Shown here in pieces: positions 1 to 6,666 of a stretch of 7,351 bases of DNA. This DNA comes from an uncultured Faecalibacterium sp. (lineage in GTDB: Bacteria > Bacillota > Clostridia > Oscillospirales > Ruminococcaceae). The stretch is taken from positions 1 through 7,351 of the forward strand of contig UQGD01000058.1 in the NCBI GenBank assembly GCA_900540455.1, read 5' to 3'. The notes below the pieces were generated by a model, which made no database searches, was not told the origin of the DNA, and worked only from the letters and a program-made list of their open reading frames with translations. Both the position numbers and the translations under genes were made by a program. How positions within the stretch are numbered: the stretch's first letter is position 1; each line of letters opens with the position of its first letter.

Positions 1-1220
1 GGGTCGGTCTTCATGTAGCTGAGCATATCGTTCATCCAGCCCATGTTCCACTTGAAGTTGAACCCCAGCCCTCCATCCGCGGCTGGTTTTGTGACCATCG
101 GCCAGGCGGTGGATTCCTCTGCGATCATGTATTTATGGGGGTGGCGGCCCAGCACAGCGTTGTTGAGCTTGCGCAGGAAGTCGATGGCTTCCAGGTTCTC
201 CTTGCCGCCGTTCTTGTTGGCCTCCCACTCGCCGTCCCGGCGGTTATAATCCAGGTACAGCATCGAGGCCACTGCATCCACCCGCAGTCCATCGATGTGG
301 TATTGCTCCAGCCAGTACAGTGCGCTGGAGATCAAAAAGCTCTGTACTTCGTTGCGGCCAAAGTCGAACACCATGGTGCCCCACTCTTTGTGCTCACCGC
401 GGCGGGGGTTGGGGTCCTCGTAGCAGGGCTCGCCGTCGAAACGGTACAGACCAAACGCATCCTTGGGGAAGTGCGCAGGCACCCAGTCCATGATAACGCC
501 GATGCCGGCGGTATGCAGCTTATCCACAAAAGCCATCAGGTCTTTGGGGGTGCCGTAGCGGCTGGTGGGGGCAAAATATCCGGTGACCTGGTAGCCCCAG
601 CTGCCGTCAAAGGGATACTCCATCACCGGCAGCAGCTCCACATGGGTGTAGCCCATCTCCGTGATGTAGGGGATCAGCTGGTCTGCCAGCTCCGAGTAGT
701 TGTACGGTGCGCCGTCCGGCTTCATTTTCCAGCTGCCGGCGTGCATCTCGTAGATATTCATCGGGCCGTTGATCACGTCCGCTTTCTTCTGGGCTTCCAT
801 CCAGGCTTCATCGTGCCAGCCAAAGCCCTCCAGGTCATAAACCTTGCTGCCGTTGGAGGGGCGGGTCTCGGCGTGGAAAGCATAGGGGTCCGCCTTATAG
901 ACCAGATCTCCGGCACGGGTCGTGACGCAGTATTTGTAGATATCGTACTCCTGCACGCCGGGAATAAACAGCTCCCAGATAGAGTCGCCGTCCACCTTCT
1001 GCATCGGGTGGCTGCCGGGCTTCCAGCTATTGAAATCACCCACCACACTGACTGCAACGGCATGCGGCGCCCATACACGGAACACCACGCCCTGCTCTCC
1101 GGCGCGGCGATCCAGATGAGCGCCGAAATAACGGTAGGCCTCGCAGTTATTGCCCTGCTTGAACAAATAGATCGGCAGGTCCGACGCGTTGGCCCGGATT
1201 TTCTCTTCGGTCGGTTTCAT
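1..1220 (-). CDS. glgB: 1,4-alpha-glucan branching enzyme GlgB (N-terminal part, runs off the left edge)
   Basis: This enzyme makes alpha-1,6 branches in glycogen by cutting an alpha-1,4 glucan chain and transferring the piece to a 6-hydroxyl; it acts in the cytoplasm. The 406 visible residues begin MKPTEEKIRANASDL. An N-terminal CBM48-type beta-sandwich follows, around residues 30-120 (VVFRVWAPHA, VVGDFNSW), and then the GH13 barrel. Visible GH13 motifs are DWVPAHF, GLRVDAVASM with the expected nucleophile Asp315, and MIAEEST with the expected acid/base Glu368. The 53-residue spacing between these two matches my recollection of E. coli GlgB (Asp405/Glu458). The short N-terminus means one N-terminal sandwich domain, not two. 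The start is supported by a GGGGAGGAG ribosome binding site about 6-7 nt upstream. The reading frame is open to the window edge, so roughly the last third of a typical 630-740 residue protein is missing. No frameshift is seen. Confidence 0.97.
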   Translation of the reverse strand, partial: MKPTEEKIRANASDLPIYLFKQGNNCEAYRYFGAHLDRRAGEQGVVFRVWAPHAVAVSVVGDFNSWKPGSHPMQKVDGDSIWELFIPGVQEYDIYKYCVTTRAGDLVYKADPYAFHAETRPSNGSKVYDLEGFGWHDEAWMEAQKKADVINGPMNIYEMHAGSWKMKPDGAPYNYSELADQLIPYITEMGYTHVELLPVMEYPFDGSWGYQVTGYFAPTSRYGTPKDLMAFVDKLHTAGIGVIMDWVPAHFPKDAFGLYRFDGEPCYEDPNPRRGEHKEWGTMVFDFGRNEVQSFLISSALYWLEQYHIDGLRVDAVASMLYLDYNRRDGEWEANKNGGKENLEAIDFLRKLNNAVLGRHPHKYMIAEESTAWPMVTKPAADGGLGFNFKWNMGWMNDMLSYMKTD

Positions 1221-1271
1221 AAACAGCTCCTCCCCGTGCAGACCGTGACAGCCTGCAGCTTTTACCCTTTT

Positions 1272-1300
1272 ATATTAAAGAATTCCAGGCAAATTTTCAA
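1272..1300 (-). promoter_or_regulatory. Candidate sigma-A promoter of glgB
   Basis: On the minus strand a -35 box TTGAAA (1300-1295) is separated by 17 nt from a -10 box TAATAT (1277-1272). It would start transcription near 1265 and give a 5' UTR of about 45 nt that ends in the strong glgB ribosome binding site. The -35 matches 5 of 6 consensus bases and the -10 matches 4 of 6, with ideal spacing and an AT-rich surround. A later TATAAA is also present, but at 20-nt spacing. The call is from sequence only. Confidence 0.6.
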
Positions 1301-1442
1301 GGCTTTTTCCAGAAAATCTACCATAATCTTTTCGGTCATATTTTTCTGTTATATACATCCTAGACAATTCTTTACGAGAAATATCGTCAAACATGACAGT
1401 TGCAGTCTTAAAATGCCGAAATATTGTTGATCCGTGACCTTA

Positions 1443-1462
1443 ATTGGTAGAGATCTACCAAT
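1443..1462. repeat. 20-bp inverted repeat, operator-like
   Basis: Nine-base arms ATTGGTAGA and TCTACCAAT are perfect complements and are separated by the two bases GA. The element sits between the terminator of the 3D-domain gene and the glgB promoter, about 140 bp upstream of the glgB -35 box. Nothing T-rich follows it, so it is not a terminator. Size and symmetry fit a binding site for a dimeric regulator of the GntR, LacI or TetR type, but no regulator is visible here. Its distance from the glgB promoter leaves its target open. Confidence 0.45.
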
Positions 1463-1479
1463 CGTATGACTATTGCAGC

Positions 1480-1529
1480 AAAAAAGGACCCCGGCCTCAT
1501 CCCTGCAAAAGGGACAAGACCGGGGTCCT
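1480..1529 (-). terminator. Intrinsic terminator of the G5/3D-domain gene
   Basis: Read on the minus strand, AGGACCCCGG (1529-1520) pairs perfectly with CCGGGGTCCT (1494-1485) and is followed directly by a run of T. Inside the long loop, TCCCT and AGGGA can form a second stem. The plus strand has no T-run after the hairpin, so the terminator works for minus-strand transcription. It closes the upstream 3D-domain gene and insulates glgB. Confidence 0.9.
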
Positions 1530-1549
1530 GCGATCAAAAAGCGGCGGGT

Positions 1550-2608
1550 TTACTCCACCACATAAACATTGACTTGAATGGCGCCGTTGATGACGGATTC
1601 TGCGTAGGTCTCATAGAACAGGTCCACCAGGATCTGACCGTTCTGCAAAGCAATGCCGGTGTCGGTAGCCAGGGCATAGCCGTACACAAACCTGCCGTCG
1701 GTAGAGGTGATATACAGCAGCGTGCCGTAGGGGATCACATCCGGGTCCACCGCCACCGTGCCGTAGCCCAGGCCCAGCCCGGAGGAACCTTTGCCCCCGC
1801 GGGAGTAATAGCCGGTGGCCTTGCCGGTGAGCACCTGGCTGTAGCTGGCCGGTGCATTGGTGGTGCCGTCCGGCCCGGTGAGGGGCGAGACCGGCGCACC
1901 GTCTCCATACGTCTTGATGACGTGATCCACCGGCTCCACCGTTGTGGTCACGTCCACCACCATGCTGTTCTCCAGCTCGCCGTCCACATAGCGGTCACGG
2001 GTCGTAACGGTCTGCTGACCGGCTGCGCCGTGCTGCACCGTGGTGGTGCGGTTCTTGTTGCGGAAGTACAGGCTGGTATAGATATACTCTGTATCGTAAG
2101 GCACCGCCATGGTCTCCACACGGTCCTGGTAGTCCACACGGTGGACCTCGATCTTGCTGCCCACAGTGACCAGGGAGTCCAGCGCAGGCTCTGTGTAGTC
2201 GTCCCCTTCCAGGATGACGCCGGCTTTTTCCAGGGCATCGGCCACTGTGCCGAACACCATCTTCACCGGGATCTCGACGCCATCGGCCTCGACGCTTACT
2301 GCAAAAGCCCGCTCGATATTCAGCGTAGCCAGATTGCCGCTAAAGGCGGTGTAGTAGACCTTATCCCCCTCGGTAGCTTCCAGGCCGGACAGCTGCATCA
2401 CCCGGGCAGGGTCGCTCGCATCGCTCAGCAGCAGCTGACGTGCGCCCTCCGAATCGGTGATATAGGTCAGGCGCAGGTCTGCGGCAGTGACCACCAGGGT
2501 CAGCGCCAGGCAGGCAGCCATAAAGCAGAATACCAGTGCCCGATGGGAAGCTGCACGGCGGCAGCCTTCGATCAACTGTTTGATTTTAGCGGAAACGATA
2601 AAGAACAT
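1550..2608 (-). CDS. Membrane-anchored G5 and 3D domain cell-wall protein (YabE/YocH-like)
   Basis: This is probably a peptidoglycan-active protein at the outer face of the membrane, in the group of G5/3D proteins related to YabE and resuscitation-promoting factors. The 352-residue product starts MFFIVSAKIK. It has a membrane or signal-anchor segment at about residues 24-43, a DUF348-like region at about 95-160, a G5 domain at about 155-232, a Pro/Gly/Thr-rich linker, and a C-terminal 3D domain at about 262-350. The three aspartates that name the domain are visible as D288 (AVDPDVIPYG), D316 (ATDTG) and D329 (VDLFY); in MltA-like and YocH-like folds such residues are catalytic. The start is uncertain. 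AGGAG abuts this ATG with almost no spacer. A longer reading from a GTG at 2725 would add 39 residues, but those lie in the hairpin-rich leader and resemble no domain. I prefer the ATG because the anchor then lies near the N-terminus. Confidence 0.9.
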   Translation of the reverse strand: MFFIVSAKIKQLIEGCRRAASHRALVFCFMAACLALTLVVTAADLRLTYITDSEGARQLLLSDASDPARVMQLSGLEATEGDKVYYTAFSGNLATLNIERAFAVSVEADGVEIPVKMVFGTVADALEKAGVILEGDDYTEPALDSLVTVGSKIEVHRVDYQDRVETMAVPYDTEYIYTSLYFRNKNRTTTVQHGAAGQQTVTTRDRYVDGELENSMVVDVTTTVEPVDHVIKTYGDGAPVSPLTGPDGTTNAPASYSQVLTGKATGYYSRGGKGSSGLGLGYGTVAVDPDVIPYGTLLYITSTDGRFVYGYALATDTGIALQNGQILVDLFYETYAESVINGAIQVNVYVVE

Positions 2609-2792
2609 CTCCTCTCTTTTCTTGTTCACCCTGCACCAGGTGCAAAGCGGGAAGCGGCCATGTGCCGCCACAGAAACAACGGGCGTAATACGCCCGTTCT
2701 GGCCCCGGTCTTTCCGCCGGAGCACGGATGCCGCACAGACGGCATTTCACATCAGGAAACCAAGTTTTAGACGCTGCAACGTGCGTTGAGCG
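2609..2792 (-). ncRNA. Long structured 5' leader of the G5/3D gene, possible cis-regulatory RNA
   Basis: Between the predicted transcription start and the ATG, the minus strand holds six hairpins in a row. H1 (2772-2792) pairs CGCTCAAC with GTTG-C-AGCG. H2 (2728-2745) pairs ATGCCG with CGGCAT. H3 (2702-2723) pairs GCTCCGG with CCGGGGC around a loop CGGAAAGA. H4 (2678-2698) has perfect 10-base arms starting AACGGGCG. H5 (2654-2668) pairs GCGGC with GCCGC. H6 (2632-2644) pairs TGCACC with GGTGCA. Genes of this family are often controlled by the c-di-AMP (ydaO) riboswitch in Firmicutes. I do not see the conserved ydaO core here, so the class is unassigned. H4 is followed by a weak T-rich stretch (TTGTTTCT) and could act as an attenuator. 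Confidence 0.5.
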
Positions 2793-2798
2793 GGTATT

Positions 2799-2827
2799 AT
2801 TTTAGCAGGCGATGCCCGGTTTGTCAA
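2799..2827 (-). promoter_or_regulatory. Strong sigma-A promoter of the G5/3D gene
   Basis: The minus strand has a perfect -35 box TTGACA (2827-2822), a 17-nt spacer, and a -10 box TAAAAT (2804-2799) preceded by TGC, which makes it an extended -10. Transcription should start near 2792, giving a leader of about 184 nt before the preferred ATG. This is the best promoter in the window. Confidence 0.85.
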
Positions 2828-3165
2828 ATCCCCCCTTCCAAGCTCGTTATTTGCTTGACAATGATTTTTGTGCATATTGTACAGTCATTTCTCTCTCACT
2901 GCACATTTTAGGTGGTTTTCTCTGATTTTTCGGTAAAATCACGCCGTCATTTATTCATGAATTTTTAACATTTGAGGACGCAATATCCGCCTTTCCGGGG
3001 GCTTTTTCCTATGGCTTTTGCCCCCAAAATCAGGCAAAAAAAGACGGCACGTCCCGGACAATTCCCTTTGCCGGATGTCGGTTGCAGGCAGGGGCCGCCA
3101 GGGGCTTTCCCGGGGGCTTTTGGGGGTATCAGCAAAATGACCAAACCCAATAAAAAAGGCTGTCC
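2828..3165. other. Gene-free spacer between the 3D gene and the phage-like operon
   Basis: I find no convincing gene here; the reading frames that cross it have no start site with a ribosome binding site and no recognisable domain. The left half is AT-rich. It contains a perfect TTGACA (2855-2860) on the plus strand whose 17-nt partner TGTACA is a poor -10 box, and the short palindrome ATTCATGAAT (2953-2962). The right half switches abruptly to G/C runs. It contains the 12-base sequence CCGGGGGCTTTT twice (2995-3006 and 3110-3121), and GGGGGC facing GCCCCC (2996-3026 region) with no T-run after it. It may hold regulatory DNA, a decayed gene or an unrecognised RNA. Confidence 0.4.
2995..3121 (+). 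repeat. Two direct copies of a G-rich 12-mer
   Basis: CCGGGGGCTTTT occurs at 2995-3006 and again at 3110-3121. Each copy is preceded by CTTTC, with one C more in the second copy, so the similarity extends to about 17 bases. Both lie in the G/C-run part of the spacer upstream of the phage-like operon. No function is evident. Confidence 0.55.
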
Positions 3166-3194
3166 TTGCCGCATCCCATCCCTGCAGTTAGAAT
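3166..3194 (+). promoter_or_regulatory. Candidate promoter of the phage-like operon
   Basis: TTGCCG (3166-3171) is followed after 17 nt by TAGAAT (3189-3194), matching 4 of 6 and 5 of 6 consensus bases. Transcription would begin near 3201. A hairpin made of CCAAAGC and GCTTTGG with a two-base centre (3199-3214) would then lie at the extreme 5' end of the message and could stabilise it. About 45 nt later comes the ribosome binding site of the first gene. If real, this is a housekeeping-type promoter independent of any phage late promoter. Confidence 0.45.
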
Positions 3195-3260
3195 GAAACC
3201 AAAGCCTGCTTTGGCCGGGCAGACTTTTGCTCACTCTACAAGGAAAGGAAGGAATTTGCT

Positions 3261-4358
3261 TTGAATATCCCGATCCAGATCCTCCCCCGCAGTGACGGCG
3301 GCACCGAATATCTGCCCCGGCCCCATCGGCTGCATCTGGGGGCACAGCAGGCCCAAGGGGTGGACACCCTCTGTTTTTCGCTGCCCCCGGACTGGGCCGG
3401 CCGGGCCGTGGCGCTGTACATCCGCCACCAGGACGGCACCCTGACCGCCCCCATCGCCCTGGACAGCAGCGGACAGGTACCGGTGGACCGCCGCTTTACC
3501 GGCTGGCGCAGCGGACAGTGGATGCTGGCCGCCACCGGCCCGGCGGATTACGCCGCCTATACCCGCCCCGGCAGCTACGACGTGGGCGACACGCTCTCTC
3601 TGGAAGGGGCGACCGTCCCGGACCCCTCCCCCAGCCTGTACGAACAATTTGTAGCACAGGTGCTGGACAGCGCTGCACAGGCAGCCCAGGCAGCTGGTAC
3701 AGCGGCCAAAGCCTCTCAGTCTGCGCAGCAGGCCGCCCAGCAGGCAGAGCAGTCATCCCGCGCCGCCCAGGACGCTGCCCAGCGGGCGGAAGCCCTGATC
3801 CCACAAGAAGGACCCGTGCTGTCGGTGAATGGCCATGGCGGCACCGTAGTGCTCACCTGCCAGGACCTGGGGGCACTGCCCTGCCCCGACCGTCCGCAGG
3901 TGGGTGCGCTGCTGCGGATCTCTGCGGTGGACACCGGCAGCGGCAGCATCCAGCTGGACACCGTGTCCCCCAGCCCTGCCCTGCGCACCGACCCTGCTTA
4001 CGGCCTGGACACCCGTCCCGACGGCACCCTGACCACCACTGCCGCCACCGACACCCAGCTGCAAGCCATGACCGACCTTTACGCCCCGCTGACCCCCGGA
4101 CGGACGCCCTATGCCGTCAAGCAGGTGCTGACCGCATTTGCGCCCCGCTGGACTCCGGATGAGAAAGCCGCCGTCCGGGCCGCTTTGGGCATGACCGAAG
4201 GCGGCGCAGACCCGGATTGGACGTCTCTGGACCGCCGCCTGACCCAGCTGGAATTGCAGCTTCGGGGCAAGCCGATCCAATACCAGCTGAGCACCCTTGC
4301 CGGGCTTACGGTCACCGGCAGCTGGAACAAAGAACAGGCCCGGCTGGAATTTTGAACA
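3261..4358 (+). CDS. Phage tail-fibre/baseplate-like protein with Ala/Gln-rich coiled coil
   Basis: This is a likely structural protein of a phage tail tip: an adaptor or fibre that oligomerises through its helix. The 364 residues begin at a TTG codon (MNIPIQILPR), chosen because AAAGGAAGG lies 8 nt upstream and no other start with a site is near. Residues 1-120 are a beta-rich head that resembles BppU-type baseplate N-termini (FSLPPDWAGRAVALYIR). Residues about 126-180 are an Ala/Gln-rich coiled coil that should form a trimeric stalk. Residues 188-207 carry SVNGHGGTVVL and DLGALP, a repeat typical of tail fibres. A shorter helix at about 328-344 (TSLDRRLTQLELQL) precedes the end. There is no signal peptide. 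It is the first gene of a tight five-gene operon and its stop lies 13 nt before the next ATG. The exact family is unassigned, but the tail-fibre character is fairly clear. Confidence 0.8.
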
Positions 4359-4371
4359 AGGAGGAAAACCC

Positions 4372-5982
4372 ATGTCCAACACCTTATTAAAAAACAAGGC
4401 CGTGGGCAGCACGGTCTGGCTGAAACGCAACGGCACGCCCACCTCCTTCGTGGTGGTCCACCAGGGCAATCCGGACCCAGCGCTCTACGACTCCAGCTGC
4501 GATGGCAGCTGGCTGATGGCGCAGCAAGCGTTGACCACCCGCAGCTTCCACACTACTGCCGCCATCGGGTCCAGCAACTATGGCGCCAGCGCCCTGCATA
4601 CCTGGCTGCAAACCGAGTTTTTTGCCCAGCTGGACCAAACCGCCAAAACGCTGGTGCGCCGGGTGCGCATCCCCTGGTGCGAAGGGCCGGATCAATGTAT
4701 AGACGGCATTATCCACACCGGCAGCAGCGGACTGGAGACCACCGCATTCCTGCCAAGCCTGCTGGAACTGGGCATCGACGAGGGGATGTCTGCTCCCGCC
4801 GACGGCGCAAAGCTGGCTTATTTTGAAGCGGGCAAAGACGCCTCCGCCTGCAAAAAACGTGCTGCACTTTTGGGCAGCACCCCCGTCTCCTATTGGACCC
4901 GCAGCCTGTTTTCCATGAGCGATTCCGAGATGTACACTATCTCCAGCGATGGCAGCAGCGCCGCTCAGAACTGCAGCTGGGACAAAGGCGGTGTACGCCC
5001 CCTCCTGATCCTCTCCGGCAGCGCCATGGTACAGCCGGACGGCACCCTGGTACTGGACCAGCCACCCGCTGCGCCTGCTTCCATCACGCTGCCGGAAAAG
5101 CTTTCCGGCGGCAGTCCGGCACAGATCCAGTGGGCTGCTGCGCCCGACCCGGAAGGCGATTTGAAGGAGTATCAGCTGGAGCGCAGCACCAACGGGGGCA
5201 GCAGTTTTCAGCAGGTGTATCATGGAACGGCGCTGCAATACACCGACACCCTGCCCAGCGGCTGCACCCAAGTGCAATACCGGGTGCGGGCCGTGGACCA
5301 AAGCGGCGCCGCCTCCCCTTATACCGTCTCGCCCCAGCGCACCGTCCATTCCAACTCTGCACCGGTCATTGCCAGCCAGACCCCCAACGGCACGGACCTG
5401 GGGGAAAGGACCGCCGCCTTTACCCTGCAATACACAGTCACCGACCCGGATGACGACCCGGTGACCGTGGAGGAGCGTTTGGATGAGACCCGGCTGCGGC
5501 AGTTCCAGGCTGTGCTGGGGGCAGCCAATACGCTGACGGTAACGGACGGGCAGCTGGCGGCGCTGGTGAAGGGATCCACCCACAGCCTGACCCTTACCGC
5601 CACCGATGGCCGGGCCGCCGCTCCGCCCTACCGCTTCACGTTCCGCAAAGGCGAGCCGCCCTACGTCCCCACAGAGGCCAGTATCCAGCTGGCCTCCCCT
5701 GTGGACACCGGCAAACGGACGCAGCTGCTGCGCCTGAAGGTGGAGGGAAACATCCCCGCAGACGCACAGTTCACAGTGGAAGCCGCCAACAACGCCCGTG
5801 ACCCCGCCCCTGCGTGGGAGACACTGACCGATCAGGCCCGCAGCGGACAGGTCTACCGCTTCCAAAACCATACCGCCCAGTCCCCTTGGGCGCTGGACCT
5901 GCGTATCCGCGCCATCCGGGGCGCACCGGAACACAGCGGCTGGATCAGCGGGTTCCAGGGGACATATCTGGTGGAGGATTGA
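4372..5982 (+). CDS. Phage tail protein with DUF6273-like, fibronectin III and Ig-like domains
   Basis: The 536-residue product probably sits at the tail tip and contacts the cell surface or glycans; no enzyme activity is indicated. It starts at an ATG with AAGGAGG 7 nt upstream. Residues about 1-225 resemble DUF6273 domains of clostridial phage and surface proteins, with the typical LYDSSCDGSWL, SALHTWLQTEF and SYWTRSLF segments ending in GGVRPLLIL. A fibronectin type III domain follows at about 231-325 (EYQLERSTNGG, VQYRVRAVD). Next is a cadherin/Ig-like domain at about 330-435 (YTVTDPDDDPVTVEE, LTLTATDG), and then a last beta-rich domain to the end. There is no signal peptide or membrane anchor, so export would need a phage particle or lysis. 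Cysteines are few and not motif-like. The domain calls are by eye. Confidence 0.82.
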   Translation: MSNTLLKNKAVGSTVWLKRNGTPTSFVVVHQGNPDPALYDSSCDGSWLMAQQALTTRSFHTTAAIGSSNYGASALHTWLQTEFFAQLDQTAKTLVRRVRIPWCEGPDQCIDGIIHTGSSGLETTAFLPSLLELGIDEGMSAPADGAKLAYFEAGKDASACKKRAALLGSTPVSYWTRSLFSMSDSEMYTISSDGSSAAQNCSWDKGGVRPLLILSGSAMVQPDGTLVLDQPPAAPASITLPEKLSGGSPAQIQWAAAPDPEGDLKEYQLERSTNGGSSFQQVYHGTALQYTDTLPSGCTQVQYRVRAVDQSGAASPYTVSPQRTVHSNSAPVIASQTPNGTDLGERTAAFTLQYTVTDPDDDPVTVEERLDETRLRQFQAVLGAANTLTVTDGQLAALVKGSTHSLTLTATDGRAAAPPYRFTFRKGEPPYVPTEASIQLASPVDTGKRTQLLRLKVEGNIPADAQFTVEAANNARDPAPAWETLTDQARSGQVYRFQNHTAQSPWALDLRIRAIRGAPEHSGWISGFQGTYLVED

Positions 5983-6014
5983 CCGCCGCCATACATAAAA
6001 GAAAGGAAGGTCTG

Positions 6015-6413
6015 ATGACAGAAGCCAACGCCTACTCTCTTACGCAGGAAGGGGCGCAGAAACTCAGCACACATTTTCGGGTGCGGGAGTTTGCCTGCAA
6101 GGACGGCTCCGACCCCCTGTTCATCTCCCCACAGCTGGTGCAGCTGCTGGAACAGGTGCGGACCCACTTTAATGCCCCTGTTGTTGTGAACAGCGGCTAC
6201 CGCACCCCCGCCTATAACCATTCCATCCCCCATGCCAGCCCGCACAGCCAGCATCTGTATGGACGGGCGGCGGACATCCGGGTCTGCGGCCATGCGCCGG
6301 CGCATGTGGCCGCCTATGCCGAGACCCTGCTGCCCCACAGCGGTGGCATCGGCCTTTACCCAAGCTTCGTCCATTTGGACGTATCCACCGCAAAACGCCG
6401 CTGGAAGGGGTGA
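6015..6413 (+). CDS. M15-family D,D-peptidase, minimal phage endolysin
   Basis: This is a small zinc peptidase predicted to cut the peptide stems of peptidoglycan. The 132 residues start at an ATG preceded by AGGAAGG; a longer upstream reading overlaps the previous gene and lacks a site. The peptidase M15 signature is complete. VVNSGYRTPAYN leads into SPHSQHLYGRAADI, giving likely zinc ligands His80 and Asp87. GIGLYPSFVHLDV supplies the third ligand, His120, with Asp122 close by. The protein is just the catalytic domain: there is no signal peptide and no cell-wall-binding domain, which many Gram-positive phage endolysins carry. It would therefore need the holin encoded two genes downstream to reach the wall. 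It starts 32 nt after the tail protein's stop. Confidence 0.92.
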   Translation: MTEANAYSLTQEGAQKLSTHFRVREFACKDGSDPLFISPQLVQLLEQVRTHFNAPVVVNSGYRTPAYNHSIPHASPHSQHLYGRAADIRVCGHAPAHVAAYAETLLPHSGGIGLYPSFVHLDVSTAKRRWKG

Positions 6414-6420
6414 GTCTGGG

Positions 6421-6666
6421 ATGGAGAGCATCCTTTCCGCCATCATTGCCGGTGCCGTCACCCTGGCTGGCGTGCTGATCTCCAACAGCAAGAGCCAGGC
6501 TGTTACCGACACCAAATTAGAGGAACTGACCCGGGAGGTGCGGGAGCACAACCATTTTGCCCGCCGCATCCCCATCCTGGAAGAACAAATGAAGGTGGCC
6601 AATCACCGCATCCAGGACCTGGAACAGCAACAGAAAGAGAGGTATGGATACTATGCAGGAACCTAA
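6421..6666 (+). CDS. Small membrane/coiled-coil lysis-cassette protein (BhlA/XhlA-like topology)
   Basis: The 81 residues contain one hydrophobic segment at about 5-21 (LSAIIAGAVTLAGVLI) followed by a charged helix likely to form a coiled coil, with LTREVREHNHF and EEQMKVANHRIQDLE. The second motif is common in small proteins encoded next to holins in clostridial prophages. The order, membrane segment first and coiled coil after, resembles BhlA/UviB-type proteins; classic XhlA has its membrane segment at the C-terminus. It probably helps the holin or anchors the lysis complex at the membrane. It starts 7 nt after the endolysin stop, with AAGGGG overlapping that stop as ribosome binding site. 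Its last 14 bases overlap the holin gene, so the two are probably translationally coupled. Confidence 0.78.
   Translation: MESILSAIIAGAVTLAGVLISNSKSQAVTDTKLEELTREVREHNHFARRIPILEEQMKVANHRIQDLEQQQKERYGYYAGT

Noticed and set aside
135..1430. Long plus-strand open frame of 431 codons opposite glgB
   Set aside because: It is antisense to a gene with clear GH13 motifs, has no ribosome binding site and no recognisable domain; long antisense frames are expected in GC-rich coding DNA.
2606..2725. GTG start that would lengthen the G5/3D protein by 39 residues
   Set aside because: The extension overlaps the hairpins, has no Shine-Dalgarno sequence and would put the membrane anchor unusually far from the N-terminus.
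2626..2745. Possible 39-residue upstream reading frame in the G5/3D leader, ATG at 2745, stop just before the ribosome binding site
   Set aside because: There is no ribosome binding site, the peptide has no sensible pattern, and the stretch is full of hairpins, which fits a structured RNA better. A regulatory upstream frame is not excluded.
1466..2770. Plus-strand open frame of 434 codons opposite the G5/3D gene
   Set aside because: It runs through the terminator hairpin and the leader, and lacks any domain or start signal, so it is a shadow of the minus-strand gene.
2609..2792. Assignment of the leader to the ydaO c-di-AMP riboswitch or the GEMM c-di-GMP riboswitch
   Set aside because: The gene family makes ydaO likely a priori, but I do not see the conserved core sequences of either class, so I leave the RNA unassigned.
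2855..2883. Plus-strand promoter based on the perfect TTGACA at 2855
   Set aside because: At 17-nt spacing the -10 is TGTACA, only 3 of 6 matches, and it lies about 400 nt from the first gene; the site at 3166-3194 is a better candidate.
2965..3345. Open frames on both strands in the spacer (for example minus 2965-3345 and plus 2972-3196)
   Set aside because: No ribosome binding sites, unusual Pro/Gly-rich composition from the G/C runs, and no recognisable domain.
4387..5934. Minus-strand open frame of 515 codons opposite the tail protein gene
   Set aside because: Its length comes from the codon bias of the plus-strand gene; the plus frame has a perfect ribosome binding site and recognisable domains.
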